A stretch of 64,000 bases of DNA from CAIVPM01 sp964615145 (lineage in GTDB: Bacteria > Bacteroidota > Bacteroidia > Chitinophagales > Chitinophagaceae), in the NCBI GenBank assembly GCA_964615145.1, contig CAZTOP010000008.1, forward strand, positions 22,184 to 86,183, in the 5' to 3' direction. The notes below the pieces were generated by a model. It worked only from the letters and a program-made list of their open reading frames with translations, had not been told where the DNA came from and did not search any database. Positions 26,753 through 36,166 of the stretch are shown here, in pieces. Position numbers and translations under genes: made by a program. Each line of letters begins with the position of its first letter. Positions within the stretch are counted from its first letter, which is position 1.

Positions 26753-27517
26753 ATGAATTATAATACCGGAAGAAATTATTTAAGTATGCGTGAGTATGGC
26801 AGACACATTCAAAGAATGGTAGAATACGTACTAACAATTGAAGATAAAGAAAAACGTAACGAACAAGCTAAAATTATAATAGAATTAATGGGGGTTTTAA
26901 ACCCACATTTAAAAAATGTTGAAGATTTCAGACACATGCTTTGGGATCATTTATTTTTTATAAGTGATTTTAAATTAGATGTTGATAGCCCCTATCCTAT
27001 TCCTGAAAAAGAAACCTATAAAGCTAAAACCCAGCCTATGGGCTATCCTAAAAGACATCCCAGATTTTCGCATCTAGGCAAAAATTTGGAATTAGTCATT
27101 GATAAAGCATTAAAAGAATCTGACCCGGAAAAAAAAGCTGCTTTTGCAAATTCTATTGCCTATTACATGAAATTGAGTTACAGTAACTGGCACAAAGAAT
27201 TAGTACACGATGAATCTATAAGAACTGAACTAGATGCTATTACTGGTGGTCAACTTGAATTTAGCAACACCCCATATATAAAACACAGACCTCAAAACGA
27301 GAGAGGAGAATTTAGTGTTAGAAATAACAACAATAGAAGACAACAAAATTTTGGCAACAGAAATGCCCGACCTAACGATAGAAATGCCGCAAATAGTGGT
27401 GCAAGAAACAACAGAAATAACGATTCCAGAAATAATGGAAGACCTGGAGATAGCAGAACAAATGATAATAGAAATGGCGGCGTAAGAAACAACAGAAACT
27501 TTAAAAAACGTTTTTAA
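26753..27517 (+). CDS. DUF4290 domain protein with disordered Asn/Arg-rich tail
   Basis: About 254 residues. The N-terminal 170 residues (MNYNTGRNYLSMREYGRHIQ...NPHLKNVEDFRHMLWDHLFF) are the DUF4290 domain, restricted as far as I know to Bacteroidota. The last 75 residues are low-complexity Asn/Arg/Gly (NNRNNDSRNNGRPGDSR) and probably disordered and nucleic-acid binding. I prefer the ATG at 26753 to the GTG at 26747. In other genomes this family is often near murA and gldM-type genes, which is not the case here. The function is unknown. Confidence 0.88.
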   Translation: MNYNTGRNYLSMREYGRHIQRMVEYVLTIEDKEKRNEQAKIIIELMGVLNPHLKNVEDFRHMLWDHLFFISDFKLDVDSPYPIPEKETYKAKTQPMGYPKRHPRFSHLGKNLELVIDKALKESDPEKKAAFANSIAYYMKLSYSNWHKELVHDESIRTELDAITGGQLEFSNTPYIKHRPQNERGEFSVRNNNNRRQQNFGNRNARPNDRNAANSGARNNRNNDSRNNGRPGDSRTNDNRNGGVRNNRNFKKRF

Positions 27518-27535
27518 AATAAAATACTTTTTTTC

Positions 27536-27566
27536 AAAAGCGGAACTATGCCATAGTTCCGCTTTT
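27536..27566 (+). terminator. Terminator of the DUF4290 gene
   Basis: AAAAGCGGAACTAT (27536-27549) and ATAGTTCCGCTTTT (27553-27566) form a perfect 14-bp stem with a 3-base loop, followed by TT. Confidence 0.9.
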
Positions 27567-27684
27567 TTGTGAGAAAATAAAAAATAGTGTGTATATTTTA
27601 CACTATTGTAAAATATACTATATTGCAAACGATTGTTTGTATTCACGAAACGAACACCTTAAGCTATAACGTCAATACTTGTAT

Positions 27685-30600
27685 ATGAAAAAAAAGTTTA
27701 CTCAATTTTTTTTGCTTTTATTTACCCTGATTGTTTTTAGTAATGTTTTAAAAGCACAAAACTTGCTGTATAATGGCGATTTTGAATATGGAGGTAGTGG
27801 AAACGGATTTATTTCAGATGACCCAAGTTATTTTTATTTAACAAACCCAAATGGTATTTCGTTCGCCGGCAATTGGGCTATTGTCAATAATCCACAAGCT
27901 GTAAATACTAATTTCATTTCAGGAACAGACCATAGTGGTACAGGTAATATGATGGTTGTAGATGCTACTACAAATGGTGGTGCAAAACGTTTTTGGAAAG
28001 CAGGAAACAATGGCAATGGTATTATTGGTTTTATTACTGGTACATCTTATACATTTAGTTATTGGATTAAATCAGTTTCAAACGATCCTTCAAGAGCAAA
28101 TATTGGCATTTCGTTTAATAACGTTTCAAATGTTGTGCTAGCAAGTGGCAATGCTACAGCACCGCTGGCAAGTGATGGATGGCAGCAAGTAAAATACACT
28201 TTTACTGCCAATGGAAATACTGTTAATATAGAGTTATATGATAATAATACAGATGCTATTGGAAATGATTTTGCGATTGATGATATTGAATTATATGGTC
28301 CACCACAACCGTTTTCATTTTCATATTCAAGTGTAAATCCTACTTGCTCAAATGTAGCAGATGGTTCAATTGTGGCTTATGGTACAGGAGGTACTGCACC
28401 ATATTTATATAGTTTTGATGGAGGTGCTTTTACAAGCACAAATGTTCTAAATGGTTTAACAACTTCAAACCACACTATCACAGTTCAAGATGCCGCTTTA
28501 AATACATTAACAAGTCCAGTAATTCATATTATTTCACCAACAGATGTTTTAAATGCAACTACGAATAAAGATTCTATTTGTTCTGGTCATTCTGCAACTT
28601 TAAATGCTACAGGTGGTGGCAATAATGGTTACACTTGGGTTGCTACACCAGCAGATCCAACCCTTTCTGTAAATGCAACAAGCCCGGTTGTTAGCCCTTT
28701 AGTTCCTACTATCTACGTAGTATCTACTTCCAGCACTTATGCCACCAATCTTGTTTTTAATGGCGATTTTGAATTAGGCAATAATGGTTTTTCTACTGAT
28801 TATGTTTTTAAAACTTCAAATACTTCTGGTGCACAAAGAACTTATGGTATTACTGATAGTGCCAGTAAATTTTATTCTGCATTTTCAAATTGTGGAGATC
28901 ATACAACTGGCAGTGGAAAAATGTTTGTTTGTGATGGTTCAACTAATCCTACCAACAGAATATGGAGTCAAACAGTTCCGGTAAAGCCTGGCAGTACGTA
29001 TACATTTACGTATTGGATTCAATCTGTAACATCTCCTAGTCCTGCCCAAATTGAAACAAGAATAAATAATGTTGTTTTACCAGCAGGAACCAATGCAAAT
29101 CCTTACACAGCACCAGCTACAAATACTTGTAACAATTGGCAGAAAGTGTCTTACTCCTGGACTGCAGGTGTTGGAGTAACTTCTGCTGACTTGTCAATTT
29201 ATGATAAAAATTTCGTTGACATTGGAAACGATTTTGCATTAGATGATATTTCGTTTATCACCTTAACAACAACCTGCACTTTGGTTGATAGTGTTAAAGT
29301 ATTTGTAACTACAACAACATCGTCCATTACAGATTTTAGTTATATACCCAATGCTATTTGTGTGAGTAGTACAACAAATCCAACATTAAATACAGTACCC
29401 AGCTTTACAACCGGAGGCACTTATACCGCCACACCAGCGGGATTGAAAATAGATTCTTTAACTGGTGCAATTGATGTTGCTAATAGTTTACCAAATACTT
29501 ATAATGTTACTTATTTTGCTCCAATTGTGGGCTGTAGATTAAGTGGTAGTAGTAGCACAACAATTACTATTAGACCATTGGTGGCAACACCAACAGCTAG
29601 TGTTACAGTGCAACCAACTTGTACCACACCAACAGGAACTATTGTTGTTAGTAACCCTCTAGCGACTAATTATTATTTTAGTGTAGATTCTGGATTAAAT
29701 TATCAAAGCAGTGCAACATTTACAGGACTTGCACCAAATAGCACCCATTACATTGTTGTAAAAGATACCAATGCTGGTGGATGTATTTCTGATACTATTA
29801 GTCTTACAATAAATCCTGTCACTCCGCCTCCACCAACACCAACTGGCAGTGTAAGTTTTCAACCAACTTGTGCCGTTGCCACAGGAACAATCATTGTATC
29901 AAGTCCACATAGTACAAACTATGTTTATTCTATTAATGGAACTACTTATCAAGCTGATACAACATTTGCTGGACTTACAGCTAATACAACATATCCTGTT
30001 ATAGTTAAAGATGTAACTACAGGTTGTATTTCATCTGCATTGAATTTAACAGTTTATCCTTTTATACCTGTAATTGCAACAACAAACACTCAAACATTGA
30101 GTAGTTGTAAGGATATTATTTATAACAGTATTACTTATTCTTCATCAACGATACTAAAAGACACTGTAAAATCTTTTCAAGGTTGTGATAGTGTTTACAA
30201 TGTTGTTAACATTAATATTAATCCTATTACTCCAGCAACAAACACACAAACATTCAGCAGTTGTAAGGATATTTTTTATAACAGCATCACTTATTCTTCA
30301 TCAACCATACTAAAAGACACCATAAAATCTTTCCAAGGTTGTGATAGTATTTACAATATTGTCAACATTAATATCAATCCTATTACTCCAACAACAAACA
30401 CTCAAACATTGAGTAGTTGTAAGGATATTATTTACAACAGCATCAGTTATTCTTCATCAACGATACTAAAAGACACTGTAAAATCTTTCCAAGGTTGTGA
30501 TAGTATTTACAATATTATAAACATCAATATCAATCCAATTACTACTACAACTAATACTCAAACATTCAGCAGTTGTAAGGATATTGTTTATAATGGTATG

Positions 30601-32231
30601 GCTTATTCTTCATCAACGATACTAAAAGACACTGTAAAATCTTTCCAAGGTTGTGATNNNNNNNNNNNNNNNNNNNNNNNNNNNNNNNNNNNNNNNNNNN
30701 NNNNNNNNNNNNNNNNNNNNNNNNNNNNNNNNNNNNNNNNNNNNNNNNNNNNNNNNNAACGATACTAAAAGACACTGTAAAATCTTTCCAAGGTTGTGAT
30801 AGTATTTACAATGTTGTAAACATCAATATCAATCCAATTACAACAACTACAAATACACAAACTTTCAGTAGTTGTAAGGATATTGTTTATAATAGTATTA
30901 CTTATTCTGCATCTACTGTTTTAAAAGATACTGTTAAGAGTTTTCAAGGTTGTGATAGTATTTATAATATTGTCAACATTAATATTAATCCTATTACTCC
31001 AACAACAAACACTCAAACATTGAGTAGTTGTAAGGATATTATTTACAACAGCATCAGTTATTCTTCATCAACGATACTAAAAGACACTGTAAAATCTTTC
31101 CAAGGTTGTGATAGTATTTACAATATTATAAACATCAATATCAATCCAATTACTACTACAACTAATACTCAAACATTCAGCAGTTGTAAGGATATTGTTT
31201 ATAATGCTATCACTTATTCTTCTTCTACTGTCTTAAAAGATACAGTTAAAAGTTTTCAAGGTTGTGATAGTATTTACAATGTGGTTAACATTAATATTAA
31301 TCCAATTATAACAACTACAAAAAATATTAATATTTTGGGTTGTGACAGTGTTATCTATAAAGGAATTACTTACAAATCAAATTTTGTTTTAAACGATACA
31401 ATTAAAAGTGTGCAAGGCTGTGATAGTGTTTACAATATTGTAGATATATCAACTTTTACAATTCAGAAGCCAACAGCTATTATCATTCAGCCAACTTGCA
31501 TTAATCCTACTGGAACAATTATTATCACATCTCCCAAAAATTCTGCTCCTCTTTCATTTTTATACAGCATTGGTGGAGCATTTCAGTCAGATACCACTTT
31601 CAATGGATTAGCTTCAGGATTATATTTAGTAACCGCAAAAGAAGCAACTGTTTTGGGTTGTATCTCTACGCCATTAAGTTTAACAGTAAATGCTATACCA
31701 TCTGCCCCAAGTGCTACTATTAACTATAATGGTAATCCATTTTTTAATCAGGGTACAGCACCTGTAACAGTTAGCACAACTGCTACTATCACTTCAGGAA
31801 CTTACACAGCAACACCAAGTGGCTTGAGCATTAATTCTAGTACAGGCACAATTGATTTGACAAATAGCACTGTGAACACTTATACTATAACTTATACATT
31901 TAATTCGGGAGCTTGCAGTAATACTGCAACTACCAATGTTACTATCAATCAATTAAAAACAGATATATATATTCCTAACTCTTTTACACCAAATGGCGAT
32001 GGGAAGAACGATGTTTTATACGTGTATGGCAATACTATAAAGTCTGTAAATCTTAGTGTATATAATCAATGGGGTGAAAGAATTTTTAATTCAAATAGTC
32101 AATCAAAAGGATGGGATGGTTTAGGTTTTGGAAAGATGCAGCCAGTTGGTGTGTATATTTATGTGGCACAAATAGTACTGCTTGATGGAACAGTTTTGAA
32201 TAGAAAAGGAACTGTTAATTTAATTAGGTAA
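27685..32231 (+). CDS. T9SS-secreted repeat protein with gliding-motility type C-terminal domain (interrupted by assembly gap)
   Basis: One gene split by the gap at 30658-30757; the frame differs on the two sides only because the N length is arbitrary. A signal peptide (MKKKFTQFFLLLF...VLKAQ) is followed by two similar beta-sandwich modules starting NLLYNGDFE and NLVFNGDFE and ending GNDFA(I/L)DDI, like carbohydrate-binding modules. Ig-like segments come next. Then at least seven 52-residue repeats carry SSCKD, YNS, SSST and KSFQGCDS, with paired Cys. The end (IYIPNSFTPNGDGKNDVLYV...WDGLGFGKMQPVGVYIY) is the CHU_C/type B T9SS domain. I take the ATG at 27685. Likely a surface adhesin or sugar-binding protein. 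Confidence 0.88.
30085..31450 (+). repeat. 156-bp tandem repeats encoding 52-residue units
   Basis: Units start at 30085, 30241, 30397, 30553 (cut by the gap), then after the gap a partial unit and units at 30852, 31008 and 31164, each exactly 156 bp apart. A degenerate last unit starts at 31320. The units at 30397 and 31008 appear identical base for base and stay identical for about 45 bp into the following unit. Confidence 0.95.
30658..30757. other. Assembly gap (100 N)
   Basis: Exactly 100 N inside the 156-bp repeats. Matching the phase of the units on both sides, the missing length should be 113 bp plus a multiple of 156 bp, which also restores the reading frame. Confidence 0.95.
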
Positions 32232-32242
32232 TGTAAAAATTC

Positions 32243-32282
32243 AGCCTGAAAATATGGTTTTATCATTCCAAAATTTCAGGCT
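32243..32282. terminator. Terminator after the repeat protein gene
   Basis: AGCCTGAAA (32243-32251) pairs with TTTCAGGCT (32274-32282) just past the stop at 32231; the following run is only moderately T-rich. It may also serve the convergent EamA gene. Confidence 0.5.
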
Positions 32283-32326
32283 TGGTATTTACTGAGTAAG
32301 ATAAAGTTGGTAACCATTCTTAATAC

Positions 32327-32752
32327 TTATTTCCAAATAAGTATTAACATCCCTACAAAAATAAACCCACTACCTATTAAAACTTTTGCTGTAATTGGTT
32401 CTTTTAATAGCAAAAATGAGAGTACTAATGTAACTATTATACTTGCTTTGTCAATACTGGCAATATATGATACAGGTCCTAGTTTCATTGCCCTGTAATA
32501 AAATATCCACGATACGGCTGTTGTAATACCAGAAATGCCAAGAAATATCCAGTTTTTTGCTGGGGACTGTCGAATTTCAGCATAAGCATTTCTAAATACA
32601 AAAGCATTTGCAATAACAATTATAAAAACAATGGCAGTTCTAATTGTTAATGCTGCATCACTACTTAAATCCTTCATCCCAAATTTTGCTACAACCGAGG
32701 TTATCCCAGCAAAAACCATTGAAATTAATGCGTATAATGTCCATTTTTCCAT
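32327..32752 (-). CDS. Single-domain EamA family transporter
   Basis: A 141-residue membrane protein with about five helices. It carries one EamA unit (SVVAKFGMKDLSSDAALTIRTAIV...WIFYYRAMKLGPVSYIASIDKASIIVTLVLSFLLLKEP), whereas most family members have two. Single-unit EamA proteins work as dimers. It belongs to the drug/metabolite transporter superfamily; the substrate is unknown. A KOW-domain gene lies 9 bp upstream on the same strand, so the two are probably co-transcribed. Confidence 0.88.
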   Translation of the reverse strand: MEKWTLYALISMVFAGITSVVAKFGMKDLSSDAALTIRTAIVFIIVIANAFVFRNAYAEIRQSPAKNWIFLGISGITTAVSWIFYYRAMKLGPVSYIASIDKASIIVTLVLSFLLLKEPITAKVLIGSGFIFVGMLILIWK

Positions 32753-32761
32753 ACTTATTTT

Positions 32762-32953
32762 TTAAGCCAACACATTTACATTTTTTCCAAGCGTTTTAAA
32801 ACGATCACCATTTTCTTGTTTTACTGTAATAGTAATATGTCCAGATTTGCTAAGGTTAATATCTTGTACAATTCCAGATTTGCCTTTATGTGTACCAGCA
32901 ATAACGATACACTGGTCTCCATCGATTAATTGTTCTGGTGTTTTAAATTTCAT
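32762..32953 (-). CDS. Small KOW-domain protein
   Basis: A 63-residue protein, mostly one KOW motif: DQCIVIAGTHKGKSGIVQDINLSKSGHITITV. KOW domains bind RNA or ribosomes in L24, NusG and relatives; a free-standing one of this size may be a ribosome- or RNA-associated protein. Its ending 9 bp before the EamA start suggests a two-gene transcript. Confidence 0.75.
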   Translation of the reverse strand: MKFKTPEQLIDGDQCIVIAGTHKGKSGIVQDINLSKSGHITITVKQENGDRFKTLGKNVNVLA

Positions 32954-33075
32954 AAAGTTTATTTGATTGAGTTTAGTGGATAAAGCAAAAGAGTTTTAAT
33001 TTAAAAAATTAAATCAAATGATTCTTCTTAGTGAATAAATTTCTATATTTGATTTTCTTAAGAAAAAATATTTTA

Positions 33076-34311
33076 TTAGAATTTAATAGCTAATTTACCT
33101 TTTGTTTTTTTATTAGCGGTTTGCCATTTGGGACCACGTTTAAGTAATTCTATAGCCTTAGCATCTGTTTGTTCATCAACAGACTTTGTAACCTTTATTT
33201 TATTGGGATTGCCAAATTCATCTATGTCGAATTCTAAACCTACAATCTCCTCACCAGTTTTATTATTAGTAATTGTAACTGGCTTGTATAATGTATCATA
33301 AGTAATACTTCGATATGCATTATTTTTTGCTAAATAATCATTAAAAGCAGCCCAACCATTCACAGGTATAGTAGCACTATCCTCTTTTGTCAGCTTATAA
33401 TCAACTTGTTTTACTTTTCCTTTTTTACTAAAATATCCTGTAATAGGGATTGCTTCTATAGAACTATCTCTTTTAACTTGTATTGGGGGCAATGCTATGG
33501 TACTATTGTTTTTTACATTTTCAGCTTTAAGTTGTTTTGCAGTGGCAACTTTATTTTTTAAAGATTCTACATTATTTTGTACTTCCATTTCTTTAGTGAG
33601 TCTACTATCTGGATTAGCATTGAACATATTACTGTTATTACTTGCACTTGGTCCAGAAGCTTTATTGCTAACAATGTTTTGTTGTGTGCTTGAAATAATA
33701 TTTCCATTAGCAATGGGTGAAGCTACTTTTTCACTTGCATCATCCAATTTTTTAACGTCATTACTTGCGTAAAAAGTATTAGGCTCTACCTCCTTTACCG
33801 ATTGATGATTGGTTAAAGTAGAATTAGCATTTTTATCTAATGATACTATTTGTTGCTGTTTATTTTTTTCATCAACCTTAATTTCTGGTTGATGATTTTT
33901 GATAGCTGTGTCTTTTAAAACTAATTTATTTTGTTCTGTTGATACTATTGTTTTTTCATTATTGCCAACGTTTACTTTATTACTGTTGTTAAGTAATAAA
34001 ATACCAATCCATCCTGCACCTGCAAACAAAATAACTGCCACTGCTATTTTTAGCCAGTCATTTTTCTTTTTATCAATTTCAATAACTTTAGCTGCTTCTC
34101 TATTAGCTAATATCATTGTTTCAATTGCTGATAAATCATTATTGGCAACAGCAGCATCAACTAATGAAAACCCTTCAATAGCATCGGCCAAAAAAGGGTC
34201 TTGCAAAGCAGCACGTTCTAGTAAGTGCATTTCTTCTTTAGACATTTTGCCTTGCAAATAGTTATCGATTTCTACTTTGCCGTAAACAATATTTTCCTTT
34301 TTATCATCCAT
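33076..34311 (-). CDS. Anti-sigma-like membrane protein
   Basis: A 411-residue protein with an N-terminal cytoplasmic part (YLQGKMSKEEMHLLERAALQDPFLADAIEGF), one membrane helix near residues 85-107 (WLKIAVAVILFAGAGWIGILLL) and a long periplasmic region. That region is low-complexity Asn/Ser/Lys at first, then folded from about residue 300 and ends TonB-C-like (AKAIELLKRGPKWQTANKK). The start overlaps the end of the sigma factor gene by 8 bp. This gene order and topology fit an anti-sigma regulator that senses an envelope signal. It is on the same strand as the sigma gene and downstream of it. Confidence 0.78.
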   Translation of the reverse strand: MDDKKENIVYGKVEIDNYLQGKMSKEEMHLLERAALQDPFLADAIEGFSLVDAAVANNDLSAIETMILANREAAKVIEIDKKKNDWLKIAVAVILFAGAGWIGILLLNNSNKVNVGNNEKTIVSTEQNKLVLKDTAIKNHQPEIKVDEKNKQQQIVSLDKNANSTLTNHQSVKEVEPNTFYASNDVKKLDDASEKVASPIANGNIISSTQQNIVSNKASGPSASNNSNMFNANPDSRLTKEMEVQNNVESLKNKVATAKQLKAENVKNNSTIALPPIQVKRDSSIEAIPITGYFSKKGKVKQVDYKLTKEDSATIPVNGWAAFNDYLAKNNAYRSITYDTLYKPVTITNNKTGEEIVGLEFDIDEFGNPNKIKVTKSVDEQTDAKAIELLKRGPKWQTANKKTKGKLAIKF

Positions 34312-34873
34312 TTTTTTCCATACAAATTTTTAAATTTCTACGTCCATTTTGCACTACACTCCTTACTTTACTCCATTCCAATCCAGTTTCATCAACAATT
34401 TCATTGTAGCATTTTTGCTGCATGTAAAACAAATTAATGATCGTTTTTTGTTCCTCACTCAGTTGTTCAACACACGCTTCTAATTTTTTAAAATCTTTTT
34501 CTTTTTCAAGCACAGCATCAAGATGAGAAAAATCTTCCGATTGCATAAATCCACTGTTATTAAATTCAACAACAGTATTTTTTTTGTTTTTTCTAAGTTG
34601 CATTAAACAATAATTTTTAGCAACAACATATAACCAACCTTTAAAAATATCTACCTGATGAGTTGTTAACTTTCGGGAGATCTCCTGATAAATTTCCATC
34701 ACAGCATCCTTGCTTGTTTCAGAATCTTTAAAGTACTTCATACATACACCATACACTAAGTCTGCGTATCGCAAATACAAAGTAGCCAAGGCTTGTTGAT
34801 TAGATTTTGTTTGAAAATCCTGCAACAATTCCTCATCTGTTAAAATGGTTTGTATATGCCTAATCGGTATCAT
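34304..34873 (-). CDS. ECF-type RNA polymerase sigma factor
   Basis: A 189-residue sigma-70 family protein. Region 2 covers about residues 25-95 (LYLRYADLVYGVCMKYFKDSETSKDAVMEIYQEI...FKGWLYVVAKNYCLMQLRK). Region 4 covers about 125-185 (LSEEQKTIINLFYMQQKCYNEIVDETGLEWSKVRSVVQNGRRNLKICME). The 8-bp overlap with the downstream membrane protein gene indicates translational coupling. Targets are unknown. The divergent genes at 35009 and 36167 are obvious candidates by position only. Confidence 0.93.
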   Translation of the reverse strand: MIPIRHIQTILTDEELLQDFQTKSNQQALATLYLRYADLVYGVCMKYFKDSETSKDAVMEIYQEISRKLTTHQVDIFKGWLYVVAKNYCLMQLRKNKKNTVVEFNNSGFMQSEDFSHLDAVLEKEKDFKKLEACVEQLSEEQKTIINLFYMQQKCYNEIVDETGLEWSKVRSVVQNGRRNLKICMEKNG

Positions 34874-35008
34874 TTAAAAAATAAAGATAATTTTTTTGTT
34901 GAGACGTGTGTAAAAAATAAAATACCAGCATCAGTATGTCAAATGCTCAAAGTTGAATACTTATAGTTTAAACACATCAATTAATAATTAACCACTAAAA
35001 ATTTGTTT

Positions 35009-36142
35009 ATGAAAACACCTATCTTACTGCATATTCCAGAACCTTGCCACGAAAACTGGGATGCAATGACACAAAAAGAAAAAGGCAAATATTGCCAAAG
35101 TTGCAACAAGATTGTTATAGATTTTAGTGTGATGAGTGACCGACAAGTTATAGAATATTTCAAAAAAACTACTGGCAAAACTTGTGGCAGATTTAACAAT
35201 GATCAACTACAAAGACCTATCGTTGAACCACAGCAAAAACCTAGTAAATGGAATTATCTTATTGCCAGTATTATTGGTTTTTTTATGACAGGTAAGCTTG
35301 TAGCACAAGATAAAATGTTGCTGGGCAAAGTAGCCAGAAAACCAGCTATGCAGAGCTGTGTTGCAAAAGGCGAAACTGTTGAAGTGAAGAAAGATACCAA
35401 TCATATTAAGACTGTTGGTGATACAATTGTTACTGAAGAAGTATTCGTAAACATTCCAATGGGTTCAATAAAAATAACTCCATTTACAGGCAGCGAAGCA
35501 ATAATGAACAATAGAAAAATAATTGGAAAAATTATAGATGAAAAAGGCAGTGTAATTGGTGGTGCAACTATTACCATAAAAGGAACAAGACTTGGAACAG
35601 CATCTGACTTTAATGGTGCTTTTGAATTAAAAAAATTAGGTGCCAGTAAATTAATTATAGTTGTTTCCAGTATTAGTTTTGAAACAAAAGAAATAAATGT
35701 TATACCAAAGGAATTAAAAGGCGATTTGGTCATTGTTTTGAAAGAAAACAAAAATGAATTAAATGAAGTTTTAGTAGAAACGAATTATACAACAAGACAT
35801 CACACAGCAGGAGGACTTATGAGTATAAAATGCTTTAGATACAAAGAACTTGCACCATTAATAGTTCAAAAAATCTTCAACAAAGAGTCTATAAAAATCT
35901 ATCCAAATCCAGCAAGAAGAAATGATATTATTCACATTACAATTAAAGATGCTGGAGAATATGCTTTACATTTTTTTGACACACAATCAAGACTATTAAA
36001 TGTTAAATCTATTGTTACAAATACTAACAATCAAACTACAGAATTTCAGTTGCCATCAAGTGTTGTAACTGGCAGTTATTTCATTAGAATACTTAACGAG
36101 AAAACACAAAAACAAGTAACTGAAAAAATCATTGTTCAATAA
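35009..36142 (+). CDS. Cys-motif / carboxypeptidase-regulatory / T9SS-tail protein
   Basis: About 377 residues from the ATG at 35009. Residues 1-70 carry the motif IPEPCHENWDAM...GKYCQSCNKIVIDFSVMSD...TCGRF, four or five Cys in a pattern seen at the start of many Bacteroidota envelope proteins. A membrane or internal signal segment follows (YLIASIIGFFMTGKLVAQ, about 80-98). A carboxypeptidase-regulatory-like beta sandwich spans about 165-250 (IIGKIIDEKGSVIGGATITIKG), and a T9SS-type sorting domain ends the protein (IKIYPNPARRNDIIHI...EKIIVQ). It is divergent from the sigma factor, and 24 bp before the vWA gene. The function is unknown. Confidence 0.8.
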   Translation: MKTPILLHIPEPCHENWDAMTQKEKGKYCQSCNKIVIDFSVMSDRQVIEYFKKTTGKTCGRFNNDQLQRPIVEPQQKPSKWNYLIASIIGFFMTGKLVAQDKMLLGKVARKPAMQSCVAKGETVEVKKDTNHIKTVGDTIVTEEVFVNIPMGSIKITPFTGSEAIMNNRKIIGKIIDEKGSVIGGATITIKGTRLGTASDFNGAFELKKLGASKLIIVVSSISFETKEINVIPKELKGDLVIVLKENKNELNEVLVETNYTTRHHTAGGLMSIKCFRYKELAPLIVQKIFNKESIKIYPNPARRNDIIHITIKDAGEYALHFFDTQSRLLNVKSIVTNTNNQTTEFQLPSSVVTGSYFIRILNEKTQKQVTEKIIVQ

Positions 36143-36166
36143 TTATTCACTTAAAAAATAAATATT

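Noticed and set aside
30658..30757. Frameshift splitting the repeat protein into two genes
   Set aside because: The apparent frame change is caused by the arbitrary 100-N gap; unit phase on both sides fits one continuous gene.
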